Shown: one piece after another, positions 8,436 to 17,753 of the stretch
Layout: the number at the start of each line of letters is the position of its first letter
How positions within the stretch are numbered: the stretch's first letter is position 1
From: Haloarcula rubra
GTDB taxonomy: Archaea > Halobacteriota > Halobacteria > Halobacteriales > Haloarculaceae
Direction of reading: 5' to 3'
NCBI RefSeq assembly: GCF_019599465.1
Contig: NZ_RKLR01000005.1
Location: forward strand, 1 to 64,000
Length of the DNA stretch: 64,000 nucleotides
Translations under genes and position numbers: made by a program
Notes under the pieces: generated by a model
Databases searched by the model: none
The model's input: only the letters and a program-made list of their open reading frames with translations
What the model was told of the DNA's origin: nothing

Positions 8436-9857
8436 ATGGCAGATAGACCCTCGTCAACGCTCCTTGATGAGGATGGAAACCTCTTCGGCCTTCTCAATAT
8501 CGTCGATGCACTAGTCGTACTCCTTATCATTGCAGTCGTTACAGCAGGTGCAGCCCTCGTCTTACAATCAGAACCTGAACAAAACACCCCAGATCTCACG
8601 ACAACCAACGTCACGCTCGACCTCGGCACACACTCTCCCTATATCGTCTCCGAAATCAACGAAGGCGACACCTACAGTCCAGGTGGCAACGCCCAACTCA
8701 CAATCACAGACGTCCATCTCACACCACAAGGTGAGCAAACACGAGTCATCCTAAGAACCACACTCCAGGGAACCCCAAACGGAGACAGCCTCACCTACGC
8801 GAGTGCCCCACCTCGCCTTAGCCGTTCACTCACTATCGCCACGAGTCGGTACAAAGTAAGCGGCCAGATACGCGACGTGGGTGGTGACAACAGCCTCACC
8901 CAGGACAAAACGACGGTCGTCCTCAGAGACACGATGGGTGCCACCAACGCCCGAGACGTCACTCCCGGTGACGAGGTCCGCCTCGCCGGACGCACCGTCG
9001 CGACTGTCGAAGATGTAACCGCGTACGCAACTGAAGACCCAAGCCAACAAACCGTCTTCATCGAAGCTACCCTCGATACCTACACCCAGAATGACAACCG
9101 TCGGTTTGGCGGCACTCAACTCCGCCGCGGGCAAACAATCACACTCCCAGCCACCGACTACACGATCAACGGTCGGATCCAGCAGGTCGGCTCCAGCCTC
9201 CAACCCACAACTACTGACGTACTCCTCCAGACAACTGTCGACGCCGAAACGGCCGACCGGATCGGCGCTGGCAATATCGCGACCGTCGCCGGCCACGAGA
9301 CAGCCGAGGTCAAGATCGTTACTACCTACGCGACACAGAACCCCAACCAAAAACGCGTCTTGATTGGCCTCTCACTGACAACACTCGAAAACGGCGAACG
9401 CCAACAGTTCGGGGGTACCTACGTCCAGCGCGGGAACACTATCACGATCTCGACCGACAGCTACGAACTGTCAGGCGCCATCAAACGCGTCGACGCACTC
9501 GAACCGCGGGGCACACCCGAGACTCGGACCGTGACACTCCGGATGAGCGACGTCCGTGACGACATGGCCGATGCGATCGAACCCGGCATGACCGAAGCCA
9601 GTCGTGGTGAGACGATTGCTCGCATCACTCGCGTCAATTCAGAACCCTCGCTCATCATCACCACTGGCGACAACGGCTCTGTGAACGTCGTCGACCACCC
9701 GTTCCTGCGTGACGTTACAATCACGACCGAACTGCAGGTCCGTGAGACGACCAGCGGTGTGCAATTCAAAGGAGACTCCATCCAACAGAACTCGAGAGTC
9801 GTCATCAACCTCGGGACGATCACAATCGAAGCGACCGTCGTGAGTATCGGAGCCTAA
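8436..9857 (+). CDS. Membrane-anchored DUF4330 protein with tandem repeats
   Basis: A 473-residue protein with one N-terminal membrane helix (about 19-43) preceded by DEDGNLFGLLNIVDALVVL, the DUF4330 signature, and an otherwise extracytoplasmic beta-rich chain. The chain has tandem units of about 101 residues: FGGTQLRRGQTITL...YTINGRIQQVG recurs as FGGTYVQRGNTITI...YELSGAIKRVD, and a more diverged unit precedes them (YKVSGQIRDVG). The start at 8436 (MADRPSS) is chosen over an in-frame ATG 34 codons upstream whose extension is basic and unlike the family. It is followed by a small soluble protein (9903) and the oligosaccharyltransferase-like gene (10568). Function is unknown; position suggests a surface or glycan-related role. 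Confidence 0.8.
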   Translation: MADRPSSTLLDEDGNLFGLLNIVDALVVLLIIAVVTAGAALVLQSEPEQNTPDLTTTNVTLDLGTHSPYIVSEINEGDTYSPGGNAQLTITDVHLTPQGEQTRVILRTTLQGTPNGDSLTYASAPPRLSRSLTIATSRYKVSGQIRDVGGDNSLTQDKTTVVLRDTMGATNARDVTPGDEVRLAGRTVATVEDVTAYATEDPSQQTVFIEATLDTYTQNDNRRFGGTQLRRGQTITLPATDYTINGRIQQVGSSLQPTTTDVLLQTTVDAETADRIGAGNIATVAGHETAEVKIVTTYATQNPNQKRVLIGLSLTTLENGERQQFGGTYVQRGNTITISTDSYELSGAIKRVDALEPRGTPETRTVTLRMSDVRDDMADAIEPGMTEASRGETIARITRVNSEPSLIITTGDNGSVNVVDHPFLRDVTITTELQVRETTSGVQFKGDSIQQNSRVVINLGTITIEATVVSIGA

Positions 9858-9902
9858 CACCGAAAACGACATACTACATCACGCCAACCAGTATTCAGTT
9901 GG

Positions 9903-10349
9903 ATGGCTGGGGAATCCGAGTCGGCAGGCTCCATCGACACGGTTGGGGAGAAAATCAGCGAAATCACAGACGGGTCACGAATTATCCGCACTGGGCGAGC
10001 AATGGCGACTCGAACGACGAGTCTCATCCAAGAGTCGTACTGCTACCGCTGGCTCACCAAGGAACCTGACCCAGACGTCATCGTCATCGATCTCCGAGAG
10101 ACGTACACTGTCGGCCCGTTCATAACCCTACTAGACAAAATCATCCCGCATGTCGAACGAGCGTGGCAACACTCGCGTGTTGGAGCAATCACCACCAATG
10201 TGTACGAACAGCTTAATGAGACAGTGTTCGAACCACTGTCCGAAACGCGGGGCTACGAGCTCGCCGTCGCCGTGTTGACACCACCAGAGCCACCAGAAGA
10301 AGAGCAGCCGTCAGCTGACGATGCAACGTCGGACGACGAAACGGCCTGA
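9903..10349 (+). CDS. Uncharacterised haloarchaeal protein between DUF4330 and the AglB-like gene
   Basis: A 148-residue acidic protein without signal peptide or membrane segment. The core (about 20-125) alternates predicted helices and strands (DVIVIDLRETYTVGPF, YELAVAVLTPP) and ends in a Pro/Glu/Asp-rich tail (from about 126). I do not recognise a family. It starts 45 bases after the DUF4330 gene on the same strand, so the two are probably co-transcribed, and the oligosaccharyltransferase-like gene follows from its own promoter. A cytoplasmic accessory role is only a guess from position. Confidence 0.7.
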   Translation: MAGESESAGSIDTVGEKISEITDGSRIIRTGRAMATRTTSLIQESYCYRWLTKEPDPDVIVIDLRETYTVGPFITLLDKIIPHVERAWQHSRVGAITTNVYEQLNETVFEPLSETRGYELAVAVLTPPEPPEEEQPSADDATSDDETA

Positions 10350-10538
10350 GTACTGACACTCGTCTGTTCACCAGATACTGCAGTGTATGAGAACCCGTAG
10401 AGAACCTGCTGGCAGAGAGCCACCCCAAGCCAACTAGTCCAGCCGAGACAAAAACTCCGGCAACCCCAACCTGGCAACTTCCTTCGCCGTCGAATTCACC
10501 GACACCGAGTCATGCCACACGATTGGATTCCCGGTGGG

Positions 10539-10544
10539 TTTATT
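10539..10544 (+). promoter_or_regulatory. TATA box of the oligosaccharyltransferase-like gene
   Basis: GGGTTTATTC places a TATA element 24 bases before the ATG at 10568, fitting a leaderless transcript and a promoter separate from the two upstream genes. Confidence 0.45.
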
Positions 10545-10567
10545 CACTCGACAGGAAAGCATGAAGC

Positions 10568-12916
10568 ATGAGCGAGGAGATCGGGGCACCCACGTTACTG
10601 GAGGAGCGTCCCGAGCTGGAACCTGCACTTGAGACCGTTCTTGCCGTCGACGCTGAAACCAAGGAATGGACCTTCGACGACGTCGCTATCGACTCGGGCG
10701 CATTCGGTGAACTCGTCTCACGTGGCGTCGTCGAAAAAACCGACGACGGCCAGTACCAACTTGCCAATCCCGACACAGTCAGACGAGCACTCAACGGCGA
10801 ATCCACAGACGAAACCGACACAACCCCCAGTATTTCCACGCCAACGATTGCCTGGCCAACGGTCAATACGTCAGCCACCGGCATGCTCGTCGGAGCACTC
10901 GCTGTCGTTTTTGTCGCCCGTACCTACATCCTCGGCTCGATCTACCGCAACGGTGACATCGTCCTCTCGGGGAACGACCCCTACTACTACCGCTACTGGG
11001 TCGAGCAGGTGGCCGCCCAAGCTGGTGGCGCCGACCTCTCTTCGCTCGCTGTCCTCCCAGATGCAGTCACGAAGGGCGAACCGCTGATGGTCGCAACATT
11101 GTGGTGGCTCGCCGAACTCTTCGGCGGCAATCCTGACATCATTGGCCACGTGCTAGCGTGGTACCCCGTCGGATCAGCGCTCCTCTCGGCACTGCTCCTC
11201 TACGTACTTGCCGTCCGAATCACCAACGACCGACGAATCGGGATCGCCTCGGTACTCTTACTCGCGTTCATCCCGGGCCATGCATTTCGAACGAGCCTTG
11301 GATTTGCTGACCACCACGCCTTCGACTATCCGTGGCTGGGACTCACGGCATTCGCACTCGTCGTCCTCCTCACACTCGGAGAAGACGACGACACCACCTG
11401 GCTCCGAACACTGACACCATGGCTGGCCGCAGGTACACTCGGAATCGGCATCACCGGACAGGTCCTCTCCTGGGAAGCCGGCCCACTGCTAATCGCACCG
11501 GTCGGACTATCCGTACTATTGGCGACAATCGTCGACCGCCACGCAGGACGTAGTGCAACACTCCGATACATCCCCGTCGTCGTCGGAACCGGCCTCGGCG
11601 CACTGCTCACATGGTTACTCCACACCGAAGCGGGCTGGCACACATCACTCGTCGCCAGTACGCCAACACTCCTGTTCGTCGGCACCGTCGGCGTCGTCCT
11701 GACGGCAATCGCCGTCGACCAACTCGGTGGGACGGCCAAACACCTGCTCGCTGTCGACGTCGTCGCCGGCCTACTCGGATTCGGACTCGTTCGCACCGTC
11801 TTTGCCGAACAGTTCGCCGAGGCACTCGCACGCACGGACGCACTGTTCCGCACGGACGCTATCGCCGAAGTGTATGGTTTGTTCAGCACCGAATCGTTCG
11901 GCTTCCTCTTCCTGCTGGGCTTCACACTCGTCCTCGCGCTCCCAGCGATGCTGTGGGCAAGCCGCCTCGCCTCGGAGGGCCGAACTGACTGGCTCGTCGC
12001 CGCCGTCTACGCCTGGTACTTCCTCGGCCTCGCAACCATCCAGGTTCGATTCGTCGGTGAGTTCGCGACCTTCGGCGCGCTGTTTGCCGGCTATGGGTTC
12101 GTCTACCTCGCCGCTCACATCGATCTTGCCCGGCCGGTGACCACGCGACCAGCGTCGCTCGTCTCCCCGAACATCCCGGACACCAGAACGATCGGTGCGC
12201 TCGTCGCACTGTTTCTCATCGTCGGGAGCTTCGGCATGCTACAGACGCCGGTCAAGACGAGCCAGGTGATGACCGACGACGGCGCCCACGACACAGCGGT
12301 CACGATCGAAAACGACAGCGCCGAACGGGCACTCGAGTATCCGCAAAACTACGTCCTCAGTCAGTGGAGTCACAATCGGATGTACAACTACTTCGTGAAC
12401 GGTGAGTCACGAAGCTACGGCTACGCTCGAAGCAACTACGCCTCATTTGCTACCACAACGGACCCACAAGGGTGGGCCAACAGCCACCAGAATCGCGTGG
12501 GCTACGTCGTCGTCACAGACGACATCCCAGTCAACGATTCGGCGGCGCTCTACACGCGACTGTACGAAAACTTCGGCTCACGGACCGACGGCGTCGCCGG
12601 AGTGGGACAGTACCATCCAGTCTACGCCAGTCCCGATGGCAGCTACAAGGCGTTCGCCATCGTCCCCGGTGCAACGATACAGGGGACGGCTGCACCAAAC
12701 ACGACGGTAACAGTCAGTACGACTGCCTCGGTCTCAGACACGACGTTCACGTACGACCGACAGACAGTCACCGATCAGAACGGCCGCTTTGCAGTCACTG
12801 TGGCGAACCCAGGCGAGTACGACGTGCAGACGGCCAATAGCTCGTACACCGTCTCAGTAGCAGAGACAGCCGTATATCAAGGACAGAATGTGACGGTGCA
12901 ACAGAAGCAATCCTGA
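10568..12916 (+). CDS. AglB/STT3-like oligosaccharyltransferase with variant catalytic signature
   Basis: A 782-residue polytopic membrane protein of the STT3/AglB superfamily, whose members transfer a lipid-linked glycan to Asn on secreted proteins. Recognisable landmarks are GNDPYYYRYW (135-144, first acidic metal-binding motif), GFADHHAFDYP with DHH at 248-250 (second acidic motif), an AIAEVYG-type block before STES (external loop 5) and IQVRF near TM12. The C-terminal WWDYG motif is missing: the aligned place reads LSQWSHNR (Gln599-Trp-Ser-His-Asn603). Before the first membrane helix lie about 100 cytoplasmic residues that resemble a winged-helix unit (WTFDDVAIDSGAFGELV...). The C-terminus (about 698-782) is an Ig-like domain. 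At 782 residues it is shorter than typical haloarchaeal AglB. It may glycosylate with a different acceptor preference or be a different GT-C transferase. Confidence 0.8.
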   Translation: MSEEIGAPTLLEERPELEPALETVLAVDAETKEWTFDDVAIDSGAFGELVSRGVVEKTDDGQYQLANPDTVRRALNGESTDETDTTPSISTPTIAWPTVNTSATGMLVGALAVVFVARTYILGSIYRNGDIVLSGNDPYYYRYWVEQVAAQAGGADLSSLAVLPDAVTKGEPLMVATLWWLAELFGGNPDIIGHVLAWYPVGSALLSALLLYVLAVRITNDRRIGIASVLLLAFIPGHAFRTSLGFADHHAFDYPWLGLTAFALVVLLTLGEDDDTTWLRTLTPWLAAGTLGIGITGQVLSWEAGPLLIAPVGLSVLLATIVDRHAGRSATLRYIPVVVGTGLGALLTWLLHTEAGWHTSLVASTPTLLFVGTVGVVLTAIAVDQLGGTAKHLLAVDVVAGLLGFGLVRTVFAEQFAEALARTDALFRTDAIAEVYGLFSTESFGFLFLLGFTLVLALPAMLWASRLASEGRTDWLVAAVYAWYFLGLATIQVRFVGEFATFGALFAGYGFVYLAAHIDLARPVTTRPASLVSPNIPDTRTIGALVALFLIVGSFGMLQTPVKTSQVMTDDGAHDTAVTIENDSAERALEYPQNYVLSQWSHNRMYNYFVNGESRSYGYARSNYASFATTTDPQGWANSHQNRVGYVVVTDDIPVNDSAALYTRLYENFGSRTDGVAGVGQYHPVYASPDGSYKAFAIVPGATIQGTAAPNTTVTVSTTASVSDTTFTYDRQTVTDQNGRFAVTVANPGEYDVQTANSSYTVSVAETAVYQGQNVTVQQKQS

Positions 12917-13022
12917 ATGACTTCAATAGCCGAACTGGTGAATTATCAGCCACCGAGACCAGCTCGGTGACATCAAAGCACAAGTCGCCTCGAACAGTAA
13001 CGACTCTGGGTACACTACTCAC

Positions 13023-14399
13023 CTACTCGTCTTCACGGAGTTCCAGATAGCCGAGTGCCTCCAGCTGCTCTTTGTCGGGCTGATCCTTCGGCGGACGGGG
13101 CGTTTTGGTATCCCGACCGAAGAGGCGCTGAGGAATCTTCCGCTGGAGACGGGCAGCCACGCGTTGATTGGAGTCAATGACGTTCGTTTGCTCTCCAGGA
13201 TCAGAGGTCAGATCATAGAGCTGTTTGTCAGACTCAGTGTGGATATACTTCCAGTCACCCGTTCTGATCGTGACCGCTGGAACATCCATCCCGGGCTGCC
13301 CTAAGGAGATAACGTCTCGCCCATCACCCTCGTACAGAGGCGTCCCGAGGAACGAATAGTCGTCTGTATCCACGTCGTGGAACGAGCAAATCGTCGGGAC
13401 GAGATCCAGCAATTCACGCTGTTCCACAATAGTATCAGTGGGAGGGGTCCTGGCTGGCTTCAGAATGAGCGGAACGTGGGTCAATTCATCGTAGGGGAAA
13501 TTTCGGTGGAAGAACAGACCGTGTTCGCCGAACTCTTCACCGTGATCACTCGAGAAGAGGATGTTCAAATCATCCCAGATATCCGCCTGCTCAAAACTAT
13601 CGAAGAGCCTCGAGATGTGTCGGGAACAGTATCTGAGATCCGAATCGTAGCGGTCGATCATTCGTGATGTCTCAGCCTCAGAGATTGCTTCAGGCGTTTG
13701 TCCGGCTGTCTTCATCAAGCGACGGATTTCTTCGTCATCTGCCGGTTCGTCACAGTAGGCCGGGTCCGTGTCGTGAATCCCATACGGTCGGTGGGCCTCC
13801 ATATAGTGAAGCCAGAGAAAGAACTCCTCGTGCTCGTTGTCCTGAATCCAGGAAATCGCTCTATCAGTGACCTCTTCAGCACTGTTATAGCCTCGAAGCC
13901 GAACGGTATCGGCGTCGCCAAACATTGCATTGTACGGTCGCTGCAGGAAATCATACACCTTGGTGAGGCGATGGTGCTGTAACCAGTCACTAACATCCGC
14001 AGCAACGCTATCGAGCTGCAGCAGCGCCTTCTGAGCTGTAGACCGTTCAGCCCCGTCTTCGAAATCATCTCGACCCAGATCCACCATCTCGTCGAATCGG
14101 AACTCACCCTGAACCATATCGATTCCAGTCTGGGTACCGATGGCGGTCGTCTGGACGCCCGCAGAGCTCAAAACGGAGGCGATGGTGGGGAATGCACCGA
14201 GATCACCGTACGAGAGATACCGTGACGTATGGAAAGAAGGGATCGAGATGCGTGTGTATGGGCCATTCGAAAACGCGTTTTCAAACGTGGTCCCTTCCGC
14301 AGTCAGCCGATCAAGGACCGGCATCGTGTCACGTTCGTAGCCATATTGTTTGAGATGATCTGCACGAAGAGAGTCAACTGTTAGTAAAACCGTCGGCAT
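13023..14399 (-). CDS. Sulfatase-like hydrolase/transferase
   Basis: A 458-residue cytoplasmic-looking protein of the alkaline phosphatase/sulfatase superfamily (PF00884). It starts MPTVLLTVDSLRADHL, with the first metal-binding Asp, and has the second metal site at SSDHGEEFGEHG. The nucleophile region reads GPYTRISIPSF, so a Ser or Thr takes the place of the formylglycine Cys and the usual C/S-x-P-x-R arginine is a Phe. It may therefore act on phosphate or sulfate esters by a serine/threonine mechanism. GAGG stands three bases before the ATG at 14399; a GTG at 14408 would add three residues. It faces the AglB-like gene tail to tail, and sulfated glycans are known in haloarchaeal S-layers, so glycan modification is a reasonable inference. 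Confidence 0.82.
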   Translation of the reverse strand: MPTVLLTVDSLRADHLKQYGYERDTMPVLDRLTAEGTTFENAFSNGPYTRISIPSFHTSRYLSYGDLGAFPTIASVLSSAGVQTTAIGTQTGIDMVQGEFRFDEMVDLGRDDFEDGAERSTAQKALLQLDSVAADVSDWLQHHRLTKVYDFLQRPYNAMFGDADTVRLRGYNSAEEVTDRAISWIQDNEHEEFFLWLHYMEAHRPYGIHDTDPAYCDEPADDEEIRRLMKTAGQTPEAISEAETSRMIDRYDSDLRYCSRHISRLFDSFEQADIWDDLNILFSSDHGEEFGEHGLFFHRNFPYDELTHVPLILKPARTPPTDTIVEQRELLDLVPTICSFHDVDTDDYSFLGTPLYEGDGRDVISLGQPGMDVPAVTIRTGDWKYIHTESDKQLYDLTSDPGEQTNVIDSNQRVAARLQRKIPQRLFGRDTKTPRPPKDQPDKEQLEALGYLELREDE

Positions 14400-14609
14400 A
14401 TACCTCACTCATAGATGGCTATTAATATAGATGGCTGAATCTCTGCCTCCCTGACGGGTTTGATCAGTACCTCCTATTCTGGCATAGCAGTGGTATTCGG
14501 ATACGTCAATCGCAGTGGCCGGATGAGCCACGGATACTAACGTAGCCAACCATCCGGAAACGAACACATCCGCACAGACGTTCGAGAGAATGCCGGGCTT
14601 CGGCGTCAC

Positions 14610-16400
14610 CTACTCCACAGTCACACTCTTGGCCAGATTCCGCGGCTTGTCGATGTTCCGCCCGAGCAGATTCGCGACGTGATACGACACCAGCTGGAGA
14701 TGCGTGTTCGCCAACACTGCCGCAGCCCGCGGATGCGTCTCCGGTAGCTCCAACACGTGATCGGCGTACCGATCCACGTCGGACTGCCCGTCGGAAATCG
14801 CCACCACAGGTGCGTCCCGCGCTTCGACCTCCTTGACGTTCCCGACGGTCTTCCGAGCCTGTTCGCCGTCGCCGGTCACCACCGCAAACACGGGCGTGTT
14901 CTCGGTCACGAGCGCCAGCGGGCCGTGTTTCAACTCACCCGACGCGAAGCCCTCGGCGTGCTTGTAGGTAATCTCCTTCATCTTCAGCGCTCCCTCAAGC
15001 GCGACCGGGTACTGGTAGCCCCGGCCGATGAAGAAGTACGCACCCGCATCTTCGTACACTTCGGCCACGTCCTCCGCAACGGACTCGTCCAACACCCGCT
15101 GAACGTTACCCGGAAGTTCCCGCAACGCCGTAATGATCTCGCGAACGTCACCGGTGTTCGTCATCCCCAGTGCAAGCAGGTTCAGCGCCACCTGCTGAGA
15201 GGAGAACGTCTTGCTCGCAGCCACCCCGATCTCGGGGCCGGCCCGGATGTAGAAGGCGTGGTCACATTCTCGGGCAGCTGTCGACCCGACGACGTTCGTG
15301 ACCGTCATCGTCCGTGCGCCGCGCTTGCGGGCCGCCCGGAGCGCAGAGAGGGTATCGGCCGTCTCACCGCTCTGGGTCACGCCCACGACCAACGCATCGC
15401 CGATTGGCGGCACTGACGTGGCGTATTCACTCGCCAGGAACGCCTGTGCGGGGATGCCGGCCTCACGGAACAACTGCGCTCCATAGAGCGCGGCGTGATA
15501 CGACGTCCCGCAGGCGACGAACTGCACACCGGTCGGGGAGAGGTCACCGAGGTCCTCGATATCGACCGTGCCGGCCATCTCGTCGACACGGCCGCGGAGA
15601 CACTGGCGCAACGCCCGTGGCTGTTCGTGAATCTCTTTGAGCATGTAGTGGTCGTACCCACTCTTGCCCGTCTCCTCCGGGTCCCACTCGATCGTATCCA
15701 CATCCTTCTCGACGGGCTCCCCGTCGAGCGTCGTGACCGTCCAGCCTTCGGCGTCAAGTTTGGCGAACTCTCCGTCGGCGAGATAGACGACCTGATCAGT
15801 GAAGTCACGGAAGGCGGGCACGTCGCTCGCGAGGAACGTTTCACCCTCACCGAGGCCCAACACGAGTGGCGAGTCGTTACGCGCCGCATACACCGTCTCC
15901 TCGCCGGCGATGACGACAGCGACGGCGTAACTCCCCTCCAACCGAGATACAGCGTCACGAACCGCCCGTTCCGGGTCGACGCCCGCTTCGAGGGCGTCCT
16001 CGACGAGGTGTGGGACGACCTCGGTGTCGGTATCGGAGGTGAACGTATGGCCGGCGCCGACGAGTTCGTCACGCAGCGACTGGTAGTTCTCGATGATGCC
16101 GTTGTGGACGACCGCAACGTCTCCAGTACAATCCTGATGTGGATGGGCGTTCGCGTCGGTCGGCGGCCCGTGGGTACTCCAGCGCGTGTGACCGATACCG
16201 ACGTCGCCGGTCAGGGCCGACCCCTCCAGCGTCTCTCGCAGGTCATCGATCTCGCCGGAGGTCTTGACGACGTCAACGCCGCCGTTGGCCATCGCGACAC
16301 CGGCCGAGTCGTAGCCGCGATACTCCAGCTTCGAGAGGCCATGCACCAACGTCTCGAGCGTTGCGTCGTCACGCCCAACACAGCCGATGATCCCACACAT
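14610..16400 (-). CDS. glmS: Glutamine-fructose-6-phosphate aminotransferase (isomerising)
   Basis: Makes glucosamine-6-phosphate from fructose-6-phosphate and glutamine, the entry to UDP-N-acetylhexosamines. The 596-residue chain begins with MCGIIG, whose Cys2 is the glutaminase nucleophile after Met removal, and has RWSTHG and NGIIENY in the class II amidotransferase domain. Two SIS sugar-isomerase domains follow (GTSYHAALYGAQ, SQSGETADT, SKTFSSQQ, LEGALKMKEITY), and it ends with DKPRNLAKSVTVE, the usual GlmS tail. Its ATG overlaps the stop of glmU by one base (TGATG), so the two are translationally coupled. Confidence 0.96.
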   Translation of the reverse strand: MCGIIGCVGRDDATLETLVHGLSKLEYRGYDSAGVAMANGGVDVVKTSGEIDDLRETLEGSALTGDVGIGHTRWSTHGPPTDANAHPHQDCTGDVAVVHNGIIENYQSLRDELVGAGHTFTSDTDTEVVPHLVEDALEAGVDPERAVRDAVSRLEGSYAVAVVIAGEETVYAARNDSPLVLGLGEGETFLASDVPAFRDFTDQVVYLADGEFAKLDAEGWTVTTLDGEPVEKDVDTIEWDPEETGKSGYDHYMLKEIHEQPRALRQCLRGRVDEMAGTVDIEDLGDLSPTGVQFVACGTSYHAALYGAQLFREAGIPAQAFLASEYATSVPPIGDALVVGVTQSGETADTLSALRAARKRGARTMTVTNVVGSTAARECDHAFYIRAGPEIGVAASKTFSSQQVALNLLALGMTNTGDVREIITALRELPGNVQRVLDESVAEDVAEVYEDAGAYFFIGRGYQYPVALEGALKMKEITYKHAEGFASGELKHGPLALVTENTPVFAVVTGDGEQARKTVGNVKEVEARDAPVVAISDGQSDVDRYADHVLELPETHPRAAAVLANTHLQLVSYHVANLLGRNIDKPRNLAKSVTVE

Positions 16401-17590
16401 CAGCGGGTCACCTCCACACCCTCGTCGACGTTTCCATCGACGGTCACGCCGGCATCGAGCGTGACGTTCGGCCCGACGAGCGACCCCGGCGAGAAACTCA
16501 CGTCACCACGGGCACGCGCCCGGTCGGCGATGACCGCACCCAGCCGTTGATCCTCGAAAACACGCGTCCCGACCTGCACGTCAGCTGGCCCGCCAGGCAC
16601 CACTGTACTGGCACCCAGGTGGACATCCTGCCCGGTGACGGTCTGCAGTAGCGTCGATCCAGCGTCGACGCGGGTATCAGCATCCAACACACTTCGCTGG
16701 ACCACAGTGTTCGCGCCGACAGTGACGTTCGCACCGAGTGCGACGTCCGGTCCGACAATCGCGTCAGGGCCGACCTCACAGTCCGGGCCGATGACGACAG
16801 GGCCTTGCACCACTGCTTCGTTGTGCACGCGCGCGGAGTCATCGATCCACACCTGTTCACGACGGGCGCTTTCGACGACACGCCCACGAGCAAGCACCTC
16901 ACGTGCAACGGTCAGCAGGTCCCACGGGTAGGTCGCATCGACCCACATCCCGTCGACCTCCACCCCACGGACGCGATTCGACTCGATGAGGTTCGCGAGC
17001 GTATCCGTGAGTGCAAGCTCACCCTCCTCTCGAGAGGTCTCCTCGATGGCGTCGAAGATGGCCGCCGAGAACGCGTAGACGCCGCCGTTGATGAGGCGAT
17101 AATCACCCTCTCGTGGCTTCTCGACGAGGTCCGAGATGACACCGTCACGTACCTCGACGGCGCCGTAGCGGCGCGTGTCCTGTCGCTCGACGACGGCAAG
17201 AGAAGGGTCACCCGTCGTCGAGAAGGTGTCCGCAACTGCTTCGACAGTCCCGGCGTCGATGAGCCGGTCCCCATTCAAAACGAGCGTCGGTCCATCGACG
17301 GCTGACTGGGCCTGCAGGAGTGCGTGGCCGCTCCCGAGTTGCTTGTGCTGTGTGACGTAGGTGATTGGGACACCCCGATACGTCGGTCCGAAGTGGTCCT
17401 GTACCCGGTCACGCTTGTAGCCTACGACAGTCAGGAGTCGCTCGACCCCAGCCTCGACCAGCGCATCGAAAACGTGCGCCAGAATCGGCCGGTTGCCGGC
17501 CGGCAGCATCGGCTTCGGCCGGTTCCGCGTGAGCGGGCGAAGCCGCGTGCCCTCGCCGGCAGCGAGGACGACAGCCGTGTCGATTTCCAT
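16400..17590 (-). CDS. glmU: Bifunctional sugar-1-phosphate nucleotidylyltransferase / acetyltransferase
   Basis: The 396-residue protein should attach UTP (or dTTP) to glucosamine- or N-acetylglucosamine-1-phosphate, and acetylate the amino group as archaeal GlmU homologues do. The N-terminal nucleotidyltransferase domain has LAAGEGTRLRPLTRNRPKPM at 9-28 with the pyrophosphorylase signature, LNGDRLID and NGGVYAF. From about 245 there is a left-handed beta-helix of hexapeptide repeats (VVIGPDCEVGPDAIVG...). Overlap by one base with glmS makes a two-gene operon supplying amino-sugar nucleotides, likely for N-glycans. The exact sugar is inferred from the partner gene. Confidence 0.9.
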   Translation of the reverse strand: MEIDTAVVLAAGEGTRLRPLTRNRPKPMLPAGNRPILAHVFDALVEAGVERLLTVVGYKRDRVQDHFGPTYRGVPITYVTQHKQLGSGHALLQAQSAVDGPTLVLNGDRLIDAGTVEAVADTFSTTGDPSLAVVERQDTRRYGAVEVRDGVISDLVEKPREGDYRLINGGVYAFSAAIFDAIEETSREEGELALTDTLANLIESNRVRGVEVDGMWVDATYPWDLLTVAREVLARGRVVESARREQVWIDDSARVHNEAVVQGPVVIGPDCEVGPDAIVGPDVALGANVTVGANTVVQRSVLDADTRVDAGSTLLQTVTGQDVHLGASTVVPGGPADVQVGTRVFEDQRLGAVIADRARARGDVSFSPGSLVGPNVTLDAGVTVDGNVDEGVEVTR

Positions 17591-17753
17591 ACTCGTATCA
17601 ACAGGAGTGGGGATTTGAATATGGCGGGACTACTGCCGGTTTCGCGATTCGTACAGGAGCAGTGGGTACACACATCGCAGGCACTGCCTACTGCTTACTG
17701 GCTCAGTGGACGCTAGTTGCCGTCAGCAAGTTGCTCACTCGCTCCGACCCGCG

